A stretch of DNA of 64,000 nucleotides from the NCBI RefSeq assembly GCF_004363955.1, contig NZ_SNZR01000013.1:1-64000 (forward strand). Direction: 5' to 3'. This document shows positions 41,074 through 49,646 of the stretch, one piece after another (the first letter of the stretch is position 1; each line of letters starts with the position of its first letter). This stretch comes from Enterovirga rhinocerotis (lineage in GTDB: Bacteria; Pseudomonadota; Alphaproteobacteria; Rhizobiales; Beijerinckiaceae). The position numbers were made by a program, and so were the translations under genes. The notes beneath the pieces are model-generated. The model was not told the DNA's origin and ran no database searches. It saw nothing but the letters and a program-made list of their open reading frames with translations.

Positions 41074-42300
41074 TCACTTCTTGACGAGGCGACAGGTGCT
41101 GTCCGCGAGCGGCATGAAGGCGTCATCGCCCTCGATCGTCGCCAGGACCTTGAAGATGTCGTGCGGGCCGGTCGATTTCTCGGGCGTCTTCACGCGCACA
41201 TGGTAGATGTCGTGCACCATCCGGCCGTCGACGCGGACGCGCCCGTTGCGCGAGAAGGCATCCTCCAGCTTCACCGACCTGAGATGAGCCATGATCCGGT
41301 CGGGATCGAGCGAGCCGACCGCTTCCACCGCCTTCAGATATTGCAGCGTCGCCGAATAGGCGCCGGCATGGTTCATGGTCGGCGGGCTCTTGTGGATCGC
41401 CGTGAAGGCCTTGGAGAAGGCGCGGCTCCTGTCGTCCAGGTCCCAGTAGAAGGCGGTCGCGAGTTCCATGCCCTGAGCGACCTTGAGGCCGAGCCCGACG
41501 ATGTCGGTGTCGAACATCAGAAGCGGGACGATGGTCTGGTTTCGCCCGAGCCCGAACTCGGCCGCCTGTTTGACGGCGTTCTGGGCGTCCCGGCCCGCAT
41601 TGGCGAGCGCCACGACCTGCGCCTTCGATTGCTGGGCTGAGAGCAGATAGGACGCGAAGTCGGGCGCGTTCAGAGGATGGCGGACGCTGCCGGTGATCGT
41701 GCCGCCGAGTTCCTTGACGATCTTGGCGGCGTCGCCCTCGAGAGACTTCCCGAAGACGTAGTCGGCCGTGACGAAGTACCAACTCTTGCCGCCCGCCTTG
41801 ACCGCGGCGCGCGCCGCTCCGCCCGCCATGGAATAGGTGTCGAATGCGTAATGGATGCCGTAGGGCGAGCAATCGGCATTGGTGAGGGCGGTCGTGCCGG
41901 AATGGAGGAAGCTGATCCGCTTCTTGCTTTCGCCGAGCTTCTGAAGGGCGACGGCCGAGGCCGAATCCGACGCCTCGATGATCATCTGGACAGCGTGCTG
42001 GTCGTACCATTCGCGCGCCCGCGAGACCGAAATATCCGCCTTCAACCCGCTATCGGCGCTCAGCACCTCGATCGGTCGGCCGAGGACCTTTCCGCCGAAT
42101 TCCTCGATCGCCATCCTGGTGCCGATGACGACGCCCGGTCCCGCCAGGGAGGAGTAGGGGCCGCTCATGTCGGTGATGATGCCGATGCGGACCGGCTCCT
42201 GGGCCATGGCGGCCCCGGTCAGCCATAACGTGGTCAGGATGGATGCCGTGGCGACGCGGCCGAAGCGCGCTGCTCCGCTCGGAGCAGTACGATTGGTCAT
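41074..42300 (-). CDS. ABC transporter substrate-binding protein (branched-chain amino-acid type)
   Basis: A 408-aa periplasmic binding protein with signal peptide (ILTTLWLTGAAMAQ) followed by EPVRIGIITDMSGPYSSLAG, the typical start of LivK-like family proteins, and AREWYDQHAVQMIIEASDSA, SGTTALTNADCSPYGIHYAF. The C-terminal lobe has MAHLRSVKLEDAFSRNGRVR. No permease or ATPase genes are adjacent, so the transporter partners must lie elsewhere. Ligand unknown; such orphan proteins bind amino acids, amides or aromatic acids. Confidence 0.9.
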   Translation of the reverse strand: MTNRTAPSGAARFGRVATASILTTLWLTGAAMAQEPVRIGIITDMSGPYSSLAGPGVVIGTRMAIEEFGGKVLGRPIEVLSADSGLKADISVSRAREWYDQHAVQMIIEASDSASAVALQKLGESKKRISFLHSGTTALTNADCSPYGIHYAFDTYSMAGGAARAAVKAGGKSWYFVTADYVFGKSLEGDAAKIVKELGGTITGSVRHPLNAPDFASYLLSAQQSKAQVVALANAGRDAQNAVKQAAEFGLGRNQTIVPLLMFDTDIVGLGLKVAQGMELATAFYWDLDDRSRAFSKAFTAIHKSPPTMNHAGAYSATLQYLKAVEAVGSLDPDRIMAHLRSVKLEDAFSRNGRVRVDGRMVHDIYHVRVKTPEKSTGPHDIFKVLATIEGDDAFMPLADSTCRLVKK

Positions 42301-42622
42301 AATTCCCCCCAAATAAAGCCGGAGTGATCCCGGTCATGCGGCCCGGCTAGCATGCAACGGGAAGCAAGCCAACGATGAATCCCGAAACCAGACTGGAGCG
42401 GCGATAACACTGTCGGCGGAATATCATCTCGTCATGGGTGATTGTGCAATATTTCTGAACGATAATACGCCGCTCGAGAATAAATCATCGCGCGGTATCA
42501 GGCTCTGAAAAGCGGACGGCGACGCCCCGTGCGCAGGGGCTAGGCCGCGCCCTCCGACGCGGGGGGCAGGGTTGCGCGAGTGCACGATTGAGCCGGGGCG
42601 CGGGGCCTCGTAAGCGAGGATC
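42301..42622. other. Divergent intergenic region
   Basis: 322 bp between the divergent binding-protein and EamA genes. The part at about 42400-42490 is notably AT-richer than its surroundings and is the likely promoter region. No ORF, RNA or clear operator was found. Confidence 0.5.
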
Positions 42623-43537
42623 ATGGGAGCGCTCGCGGGGATCCTGGCCGCCCTGACGGGCCGGCCCTATCTGCTGCTCAGCCTGGCGACGATCGGCTGG
42701 GCCGGCAACGCCGTCGCCGGCCGGCTGTCGGTCGGTCACATGTCGCCCATGGTGATCGTGTCGCTGCGCTGGCTCGTGGTGATGCTTCTTCTGGGTACGC
42801 TGGCGAGCCGGGCTCTGCGCGCCGAATGGCCGATCATCGCGCGCCACTGGCGCTACCTCTTCTGCATGGGCGGGCTCGGCTACACGATCTTCAACGCCAT
42901 CTTCTATTGGGCGGCGCATCATACGAGCGCGGTGAATATGGGCGTTCTCCAGGGCGTGACACCCGTGCTCGTGATGACCTTCGCCTTTGTCGCCTATCGC
43001 ACGAGGATCGGGCTCCCGCAGGCGGTCGGGGTCGTGGTGACGCTCGTCGGAGTGGCGGTCGTCGCGAGCCGCGGGTCTCTCGAGGTTCTACGCACCATGG
43101 CGTTCAACATCGGCGATCTCGGCATCATCGCGGGGTCCGTCCTGTATGCCGGCTATACCGTCGCCCTGCGGCAGCGGCCTGCCTTGTCGCCGATCGCCTT
43201 CTTCACCGCGATGGCGTCGGCCGCCTTCGTGACCTCCATCCCCCTCGTCGGACTGGAAATGGCTCGCGGCGACGCCTTGTTTCCAGATCTGCGGGGCTGG
43301 GCGCTGATGATCTATATCGCGCTCCTCCCCTCGCTCCTGTGCCAGTTGGCCTTCATGCGGGCCGTCCAACTGATCGGGCCGAATCGCGCGGGCCTTTTCA
43401 TGAATCTCGTGCCGGTCGTCGCCGCGCTGCTCGGCGTGCTGCTGCTCGGCGAGCATTTCGGCCTCTATCATGCTGCGGGCCTCGCCCTCGTCCTGGGCGG
43501 CATCTGGCTCGCCGAGCGGAAGCCGGCCGGTGTCTGA
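42623..43537 (+). CDS. EamA/DMT-family transporter, tandem copy 1
   Basis: A 304-aa permease with ten membrane segments in two EamA halves. Characteristic parts: LATIGWAGNAVAGRLSVGHM at TM1, YTIFNAIFYWAAHHTSAVNM in the middle of half one, and NRAGLFMNLVPVVAALLGVL in half two. The next gene encodes a clear paralogue with the same motifs, and the two overlap by 8 bp. They may form a heterodimeric or sequential export pair, but most EamA proteins work alone. Substrate unknown. Confidence 0.9.
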   Translation: MGALAGILAALTGRPYLLLSLATIGWAGNAVAGRLSVGHMSPMVIVSLRWLVVMLLLGTLASRALRAEWPIIARHWRYLFCMGGLGYTIFNAIFYWAAHHTSAVNMGVLQGVTPVLVMTFAFVAYRTRIGLPQAVGVVVTLVGVAVVASRGSLEVLRTMAFNIGDLGIIAGSVLYAGYTVALRQRPALSPIAFFTAMASAAFVTSIPLVGLEMARGDALFPDLRGWALMIYIALLPSLLCQLAFMRAVQLIGPNRAGLFMNLVPVVAALLGVLLLGEHFGLYHAAGLALVLGGIWLAERKPAGV

Positions 43538-44492
43538 TCCGCCGGGCCGGGTGCCCTCCCCGCGGCTGCTCGCGCTCCTGACGGAGCAGCCCTATCTGCT
43601 CCTGCCAGTCGCGATGGTCGGCTGGGCCGCGACGGCGGTCGCCGGTCGGCTCGCGGTGGGGCACGTCTCGCCGATGGCGATCGTGGTCCTGCGGGTGCTG
43701 GTGGTCCTCATTGTCCTCGGGCTCTTCGCGCGGCGGACCCTCAGCGAGAACTGGCGGCAAGCCTTGCCGCACTGGCGTTACATCCTGGCGATGGGAGCAT
43801 GCGGCTACACGCTGTTCAGCGCCCTCTTCTACTCGGCCGCGCATTACACGAGCGCCGTGAACATGGGCGTGATCCAGGGCGTCTCGCCCGCGCTGATCCT
43901 GGCGGGCGGCTTCATCGCCTTCGGCTCGCGGTTCACCGCGTGGCAGGGCGCCGGCGTCGCTGTGACGCTCGTCGGGGTCGTGATCGTGGCGAGCCGCGGT
44001 TCGTGGGACACGATCCGGAGCCTCTCCTTCAATCTGGGTGATCTCGGCATCCTCGCCGCGGCGCTCTTCTATTCCGGCTACACGGTGGCGCTGCGGCGGC
44101 GCCCGGCGCTCGATCCGCTCGTCCTGTTCGCGGGCATGACGCTCGCGTCCCTCCTCGTCGCCCTGCCGCTGCCCCTGATCGAGGCCTGGCACGGCAGCTT
44201 CGTGTGGCCGGATGCGCGGGGCTGGGCGCTGGTGCTGTTCATCGGGCTCGTGCCTTCGTTCCTCAGCCAGGTCGCCTTCATGCGCGGTGTCGCGCTGATC
44301 GGGCCGGCTCGGGCCGGTCTGTTCCTGAACCTGATGCCAATCGCGGCGGCTATCCTTGGTGTCGCGATCCTCGGAGAGACCTTCGCGCTGTATCACGCCG
44401 CGGGGCTGGCCTTCGTGCTCGGCGGCATCTGGCTCTCCGAACGGGGGCGGGCCGCTCCCGCCGGGCCACCCTCGGCCTCCGCCGGGAGTTGA
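43530..44492 (+). CDS. EamA/DMT-family transporter, tandem copy 2
   Basis: The GTG start at 43530 lies inside the end of copy 1. The 320-aa product matches its neighbour segment by segment: VGWAATAVAGRLAVGHVSPM, YTLFSALFYSAAHYTSAVNM, and ARAGLFLNLMPIAAAILGVA. The tail is Ala/Pro-rich. The strong similarity shows a local gene duplication. The dihydropyrimidinase gene follows after 52 bp, so all three may be co-expressed, which would suggest transport of a hydantoin, pyrimidine or amino-acid derivative; that is inference. Confidence 0.9.
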   Translation: MSDPPGRVPSPRLLALLTEQPYLLLPVAMVGWAATAVAGRLAVGHVSPMAIVVLRVLVVLIVLGLFARRTLSENWRQALPHWRYILAMGACGYTLFSALFYSAAHYTSAVNMGVIQGVSPALILAGGFIAFGSRFTAWQGAGVAVTLVGVVIVASRGSWDTIRSLSFNLGDLGILAAALFYSGYTVALRRRPALDPLVLFAGMTLASLLVALPLPLIEAWHGSFVWPDARGWALVLFIGLVPSFLSQVAFMRGVALIGPARAGLFLNLMPIAAAILGVAILGETFALYHAAGLAFVLGGIWLSERGRAAPAGPPSASAGS

Positions 44493-44544
44493 CGCTGCGC
44501 GGCCCCTTCGGCAACCGAAGGCGCATCACCGATTGGAGCCCCTC

Positions 44545-45993
44545 ATGAGCGAAGCCCCCTACGACCTCGTCATCCGCGGCGGCACCGTCGCGACCGCCTC
44601 GGACGTGATGGAGGCGGATGTCGCGATCGCCGGCCAGGAGATCGCCGCGATCGGGCGGGGCCTGCCGAAGGGAGCGCGCGAGATCGACGCGGGAGGCAAG
44701 CTCGTCCTGCCGGGCGGCATCGATCCGCATTGCCATATCGAACAGCTCTCGGCGAACGGCCTCCTCAACGCCGATACGTGGCAGAGCGCGACCACGGCGG
44801 CGGCCTTCGGTGGCACGACGACCGTCATCGCCTTCGCCGCCCAGCATCGCGGCATGGCGATGAAGCAGGTCGTCGAGGATTATCAGGCTCTTGCGAAGGC
44901 GGGCGCCGTCGTCGACTACGCCTACCACCTCGCCATCGCGAACCCGACCGAGGAGACGCTGAAAGGGGACGTGCCCGATCTCGTCGCGACCGGCCATTCC
45001 TCTCTCAAGGTCTTCATGACCTATGACCGGCTGAAGGTCGACGACGAGGAACTGCTCGACGTCCTCTGGGCGGCCCGCAAGAGCGGTGCACTCGTCTGCG
45101 TCCATTGCGAGAACAACGGCATGATCTCGTGGATGGGCAAGCGCCTCCTCGAGAAGGGCTTCACCCATCCGAAATACCATGCGCCCTCGCATCCGCGCGC
45201 GGCCGAGGCCGAGGCGATCGAACGGCTCGCCTGGGCCTCGCAGACGCTCGACCAGCCCGTGATGGTCTTCCACGTCTCGACCGCCGAGGGGGCGGAGGTC
45301 GTCAGGCGGGCGCGCGGACGGGGCGTCAAGCTCTTCGCCGAGACCTGCACCCAGTATCTCTTCATGACCGCGGCCGATCTCGACAAGCCCGGCCTCGACG
45401 GCGCGCGCTGGATGTGCAGCCCGCCCATCCGCACCGAGCGCGACCAGGAGGCGCTGTGGCGCGCGCTCGAGCTCGGCGACCTGCAGATCGTCTCCTCCGA
45501 CCATGCGCCCTACAAGCTCGACGAGACCGGCAAGTTCTCCGCCGGCCCCTCGCCGAGCTTCAAGCAGATCGCGAACGGGATGCCGGGGGTCGAGCTGCGC
45601 TTGCCGGTGATGTTCGACGCCATGGTCTCGAAGGGCCGGCTCGGGCTCAACAAGTTCGTCGAGCTGACATCCACGGCCCCGGCGCGCATCTACAACCTGC
45701 CGAACAAGGGCTCGATCGCGATCGGCGCCGATGCCGACATCGCCATCTGGAACCCCGACCGCGAGGTCACGATCGGCGCCGAAACGGTGCACGACGCGTC
45801 GGGCTACACGCCCTATGACGGCCGCATCGTGCGCGGCTGGCCGGAGACGGTCCTCGGCCGCGGCCGCATCCTCGTCGAGGATGGCCGGCTCGCCGCCGAG
45901 CCCGGCTCCGGTCGCTTCCTCCCTCGCGACGGCGGCGAGGCGGCCCGGCCCGCCGGCCGCCCCTCCGCGGAGGTGGCGCTGCTGCTGGACTAG
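44545..45993 (+). CDS. hydA: Dihydropyrimidinase (D-hydantoinase type)
   Basis: Opens the ring of dihydropyrimidines or hydantoins. The 482-aa amidohydrolase has metal ligands in GGIDPHCHIEQ (His62, His64), the carboxylated Lys at ~155 in HSSLKVFMTYD, VCVHCENNG, FHVSTAEGAE and SSDHAPY. YDLVIRGGTVATASDVMEAD is the N-terminal beta-sandwich. The usual DPHTH is DPHCH here. No beta-ureidopropionase or dihydropyrimidine dehydrogenase genes are nearby, so hydantoins or other cyclic amides are as likely as pyrimidines. An IclR regulator gene is convergent just downstream. Confidence 0.93.
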   Translation: MSEAPYDLVIRGGTVATASDVMEADVAIAGQEIAAIGRGLPKGAREIDAGGKLVLPGGIDPHCHIEQLSANGLLNADTWQSATTAAAFGGTTTVIAFAAQHRGMAMKQVVEDYQALAKAGAVVDYAYHLAIANPTEETLKGDVPDLVATGHSSLKVFMTYDRLKVDDEELLDVLWAARKSGALVCVHCENNGMISWMGKRLLEKGFTHPKYHAPSHPRAAEAEAIERLAWASQTLDQPVMVFHVSTAEGAEVVRRARGRGVKLFAETCTQYLFMTAADLDKPGLDGARWMCSPPIRTERDQEALWRALELGDLQIVSSDHAPYKLDETGKFSAGPSPSFKQIANGMPGVELRLPVMFDAMVSKGRLGLNKFVELTSTAPARIYNLPNKGSIAIGADADIAIWNPDREVTIGAETVHDASGYTPYDGRIVRGWPETVLGRGRILVEDGRLAAEPGSGRFLPRDGGEAARPAGRPSAEVALLLD

Positions 45994-46001
45994 GGGGCGG
46001 C

Positions 46002-46751
46002 TCAGATCGCCCGCGCGATCCGGGCGGCGGCGCTGCGCATGGCGGGGACGAAGCCGGTCAGCCTCTCCAGCGTCATCCTGATCTTCGGCGCGGAGATGGT
46101 CAGCACGGCGAGGATGCGGTCGTCCTCGCTGCGGACGGGCACGGCGGCGCCGACGACGCCGACGATGAACTCGGAATCGTTGGTGGCGTAGCCCTGGCGG
46201 CGGATCAGCAGCAGCTCCTCCCGCAACGCCTTGGGATCGGTGATCGTGTGCGGCGTGATCCCCTGCCACGGGCCGGTCGCGAGGAAGCGTGACAGCCGCT
46301 CCTCGGACATGTTGGCGAGGAAGATGCGCCCGCTCGAGGTACAATGGACGGGCGTGCGCTGCCCGGCCTGGAATTGCAGGGTCAGGGGCGAGTTTCCGTA
46401 GGCGCTCGCGATGTATTCGACCTCGCCGCCCGCGAGCATGGCGATGCTGCACGTCTCGCCGGTGCGGCGGGCGAGATCGGAGAGGGCGAGCTGCAGCGGC
46501 GCGTAGACGACCGTGGCGCTCATGATGTCTGAGGCGAGGCCGACGAGGCGCGGGGCAGGGCCATAGCCCGAACGGCCCGGCAGCTTCTGGAGGTAGCCCA
46601 TCCCTTCGAGCGTCGCCACGATGCGATGCGCCGTCGGCCGTGGGATGCCCAGCACCTCGACGACCTGGGCAACTGAGATCGAGCCGGCGGAGGCGGCGAG
46701 TTCGAGGACGGCGAACACGCGGGAAATGGGAGACGAGGTGTCGTCTCCCAT
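46002..46751 (-). CDS. IclR-family transcriptional regulator
   Basis: The 249-aa protein starts MGDDTSSPISRVFAVLELAA, then the winged HTH (GSISVAQVVEVLGIPRPTAH) and the effector-binding domain with YIASAYGNSPLTLQFQAGQR, TPVHCTSSGRIFLANMSEER and GYATNDSEFIVGVVGAAVPV. Earlier in-frame ATGs would add an Arg-rich stretch unlike the family. It follows the binding-protein gene at 46807 on the same strand and converges on the dihydropyrimidinase, so it probably controls one or both. IclR proteins bind palindromes of about 15 bp; one is present at 47823. Confidence 0.92.
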   Translation of the reverse strand: MGDDTSSPISRVFAVLELAASAGSISVAQVVEVLGIPRPTAHRIVATLEGMGYLQKLPGRSGYGPAPRLVGLASDIMSATVVYAPLQLALSDLARRTGETCSIAMLAGGEVEYIASAYGNSPLTLQFQAGQRTPVHCTSSGRIFLANMSEERLSRFLATGPWQGITPHTITDPKALREELLLIRRQGYATNDSEFIVGVVGAAVPVRSEDDRILAVLTISAPKIRMTLERLTGFVPAMRSAAARIARAI

Positions 46752-46806
46752 CGGTATTCCGGGGCGTCGTACCAAGCCGACCCCCATCAGGCGAGTACGG
46801 GACGGG

Positions 46807-47706
46807 TCAGCTATCGACCTTGTCGCTCGGCTTGGCAATGCGCTCCTTCAGCGCCTCGCTCGGCGGGAAGTTGAGGTTGTCGCCATACGGCGCGATCGGC
46901 GATTGGAACCACTTGTCGTAGAGGGTCATGAAGGCGCCCGAGGCCATCATCTCCTTCAGTACGCCATCGGCCAGCGCCTTGAATTCGCTGTCGCCCCTCG
47001 GCAGCATCAGGCCGTAGGGAACGCTGTCGAACGTCTCGGGCAGGAAGACGAGGTCGTCCTTGTTCGGCGCGCGCGCCTTGAGGCCCGCGAGCAGGATATC
47101 GTCCTCCAGGAACGCTGCGGCGCGTCCCGTCTGCACCATCAGCAGCGACTCGGCGTGATCGCGCGCCTGGACGATCTCGAACGTCGCGCCCTTGGCCTTG
47201 AAGGCCTGCGCGAAGCCGGCTGCGTTCGACCCTTGTGTGACGGCGATCGTCTTGCCGTCGAGGCCCTTCATGTCGGCGATGCCGAGCGAGCGCTTGGTCA
47301 GCCAGCGAGGAGAACTGACGAATGTCGCGACCGTGAAGGAGACCTGCTTCAAGCGAGCGAGGCTGCTCGACGTGCCCCCGCATTCGATGTCGATCGTGCC
47401 GTTCTGGATGAGGGGGATGCGGTTCGAGGAGTTCACCGGCTGAAGCTTCACCTCCAGCTTGTCGAGCTTCAGCTCGCTTCGGATGCGCTCCACGACCGGC
47501 GCGCACAGATCGATCGAGAAGCCGACCGGCTTCTGGTTCTGGTCGAGATACGAGAAGGGGATCGAGGATTCCCGGTAGCCGAGCGTGATCGCACCCGTCT
47601 TCTTGATCTTCGCGAGAGCAGGACTTTCGGCCCGGGCCGTCGGAACGACGAGACTGGCGATGAAGCCCAGGGCTAACCCGGCGACGGTCCCGGCACGACG
47701 CGACAT
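46807..47706 (-). CDS. Amino-acid ABC transporter substrate-binding protein (family 3)
   Basis: The 299-aa periplasmic protein starts MSRRAGTVAGLALGFIASLV with cleavage near ARA, and has a GGAGGGTGGG site before the ATG. Family-3 marks are ITLGYRESSIPFSYLDQNQK, VGFSIDLCAPVVERI and IDIECGGTSSSLARLKQVSF, closest to the glutamate/aspartate (GltI-like) binding proteins. No permease or ATPase genes are next to it. The IclR gene lies 55 bp downstream on the same strand. Confidence 0.9.
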   Translation of the reverse strand: MSRRAGTVAGLALGFIASLVVPTARAESPALAKIKKTGAITLGYRESSIPFSYLDQNQKPVGFSIDLCAPVVERIRSELKLDKLEVKLQPVNSSNRIPLIQNGTIDIECGGTSSSLARLKQVSFTVATFVSSPRWLTKRSLGIADMKGLDGKTIAVTQGSNAAGFAQAFKAKGATFEIVQARDHAESLLMVQTGRAAAFLEDDILLAGLKARAPNKDDLVFLPETFDSVPYGLMLPRGDSEFKALADGVLKEMMASGAFMTLYDKWFQSPIAPYGDNLNFPPSEALKERIAKPSDKVDS

Positions 47707-48017
47707 CCCACCCTCCTGCTCTGTGTTCGGCATGACTCTCGCTTGGAGGGAATGGCCTTCGCCGCCCAAGCACCGGCATGCTCCGCGACGATCTCGTGAC
47801 GGTCAATCGTCGTCCGAAAAATGATACGATATGTATCGAATTTCGATCACACATGGGCGGGCGAGCAAAGACGCCGCAGCGTCCAAGCTCCTGACGCTGC
47901 GTCAGGTTTCGGCTCTCGCATTTCGAGACCTGATTCCCGTCCTTGCCGTCTCGACGGCTTCCGCCGGCTGGATTTATGAGACGTCGCTCAGCATCGCCTA
48001 TCCGGGCTGGAGAGACC
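47707..48017. other. Divergent intergenic region with a palindrome
   Basis: 311 bp between the binding-protein gene and the class V aminotransferase gene. It contains the palindrome at 47823-47837 and an AT-rich stretch around it. No convincing ORF. Confidence 0.5.
47823..47837. promoter_or_regulatory. Candidate operator (15-bp palindrome)
   Basis: GATAC and GTATC arms flank a 5-bp centre (GATACGATATGTATC), lying midway between two divergent genes and near an IclR gene. Size and position fit an IclR operator; a GntR-type site is also possible. Confidence 0.45.
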
Positions 48018-49166
48018 ATGTCGCGGCATTATGACGTCGAGGCCGTCCGTCGGGAGTTCCCGGTGGTCGAGCGGATGCTCTACCTCGACAGCGCCCATCA
48101 GACGCCGCTTGCCGCGAGCGTCAGGGACGCTCTGCTTCGCTTCTATTCCGAAGGCCATGACTTCGCCGGGCCGAAGCCCGTCTGGCTCGCCCGCGTCGAC
48201 GAGGTCCGCCGCCGGGTCGCGCGCCTCCTGAACTGCGCGCCCTCCCAGATAGCCTTCACCAAGAACACCTCGGAGGGTATGAACATCGCCGCCAACGCGC
48301 TTCCGCTGGAAGCCGGCGACAACGTGCTGCTCGTCGAAGGCGATCACCCCAACAACGCCTATGCCTTCCTCAACCTGACGCGGCGGGGCGTCGAGGTCCG
48401 CTTCGTGCCCCTGCGCGGGGAGACGGCCGACGCCTCGACCTTCGCCGACGCGATCGATGGGCGGACACGGGCGATCTCGCTGTCCCACGTCACTTTCCAT
48501 GCCGGACACCGCTTCGACGTCGAGGCGATCGGTCGCCTGTGCCGCGAGCGCGGATTGTTCTTCGTCGTCGACGCCATGCAATCGACCGGCGTCGTTCCGC
48601 TCGATGCGGCGGCGATCGGCGCGACCTTCCTCGGTTCGGGTTGCCACAAGGGCCTGCTGGTGCCGCAGGGCCTCGGCATCCTCCTCTGCCGTGAGGACGT
48701 CCGGGAGCTGAACCCGGCCTACATGGCGATGTCGAGCCTTGCCAGTCCTCCTGCCGACTATATCGCGCGCGCCGACAACATGGCGCTGCGCGCCGATGCG
48801 GGCCGGTTCGAGATCGGCAATTTCAACCTGCCCGACATCCATGCGCTGGCCGCCTCGCTCGACCTGATCGAAGGGATCGGCGTCGCCTCGATCGAGGCTC
48901 ATGCCTATGATCTCGGCGATCGGCTGATCGGCCATTGCGACGAGATGGGCGTGCGGCTCGTCGGCCCCCGGGACCGAGCGCAGCGCGCCCCGCACATCTA
49001 TGTCCTCGATCTGCCGGGGGAGGGGTGGATCGACTATCTCGCGAGCGAGAACGTGCGCATCTCGCCCGAGCGTGACGGCATTCGGGTCTCGTTCGGGCTC
49101 TTCAACAGCGAGAGCGACGTCGATCGCTTCGCCGCCATCGTGAAACGCCGGCTCGGCGCCGTCTGA
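48018..49166 (+). CDS. Aminotransferase class V-fold PLP enzyme
   Basis: The 382-aa protein has the fold-type I, class V signature: LYLDSAHQTPLAASVRDALL near the start, AFTKNTSEGMNIAANAL for cofactor phosphate, FFVVDAMQSTGVVPLDAAAI with Asp185, and the PLP Lys at ~211 in GSGCHKGLLVPQG. This group includes NifS-like desulphurases, isopenicillin N epimerase-like enzymes and other lyases; no desulphurase active-site Cys loop was recognised, so a C-N or C-S lyase/epimerase on amino acids is more likely. It is divergent from an amino-acid binding-protein gene, in line with amino-acid catabolism. Confidence 0.88.
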   Translation: MSRHYDVEAVRREFPVVERMLYLDSAHQTPLAASVRDALLRFYSEGHDFAGPKPVWLARVDEVRRRVARLLNCAPSQIAFTKNTSEGMNIAANALPLEAGDNVLLVEGDHPNNAYAFLNLTRRGVEVRFVPLRGETADASTFADAIDGRTRAISLSHVTFHAGHRFDVEAIGRLCRERGLFFVVDAMQSTGVVPLDAAAIGATFLGSGCHKGLLVPQGLGILLCREDVRELNPAYMAMSSLASPPADYIARADNMALRADAGRFEIGNFNLPDIHALAASLDLIEGIGVASIEAHAYDLGDRLIGHCDEMGVRLVGPRDRAQRAPHIYVLDLPGEGWIDYLASENVRISPERDGIRVSFGLFNSESDVDRFAAIVKRRLGAV

Positions 49167-49271
49167 AACCCGGCGCCGGCCTTAGGGCAGGGCGGATTGA
49201 CGAGGATCAAAGCCGACCACCCGCCGGCATGCGATGGTCCCCGCCTTGGAACGACCTGGCGGGGAGCGGCG

Positions 49272-49613
49272 ATGGCAGGCAGGCGGCGGAGGCCATGGGG
49301 ATTGGCGGCCCAGGTGGGCGCCATTCTTCTCGGGGTGGTCGCGCCGGTGCAGGCACTCGATCCGTCCGAGCAGAGAGGGCTGACTTTCGTGCGGGAGCAT
49401 TGCGCCCGCTGCCATGCCGTCGGCAAGGCGGATGCGAGCCCCCTCGCGGAGGCGCCGCCCTTCCGCATGCTGCATCGGAACTATCCGGTCGAGGACCTTG
49501 CCGAGAGCCTCGCGGAGGGGATCACGACGGGGCACCCGACCATGCCGGAGTTCCAGCTCGATCCGGGGCAGGTGAACGACGTCATCGCCTATCTCAAGAC
49601 GCTGGAGCGGTAG
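49272..49613 (+). CDS. Cytochrome c, class I
   Basis: A 113-aa protein with an Arg-rich start and hydrophobic signal (LAAQVGAILLGVVAPVQA), then FVREHCARCHAVGKAD with the haem-binding CxxCH and a distal Met in TGHPTMPEFQLDPGQV. The C-terminal helix DVIAYLKTLER is typical. The ATG at 49272 is chosen; the frame is open upstream only from a TTG. A small soluble periplasmic electron carrier; partner not evident. Confidence 0.9.
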   Translation: MAGRRRRPWGLAAQVGAILLGVVAPVQALDPSEQRGLTFVREHCARCHAVGKADASPLAEAPPFRMLHRNYPVEDLAESLAEGITTGHPTMPEFQLDPGQVNDVIAYLKTLER

Positions 49614-49646
49614 GGCGGGCACCAGCCGCCCCGAACCCTGCCGCGC

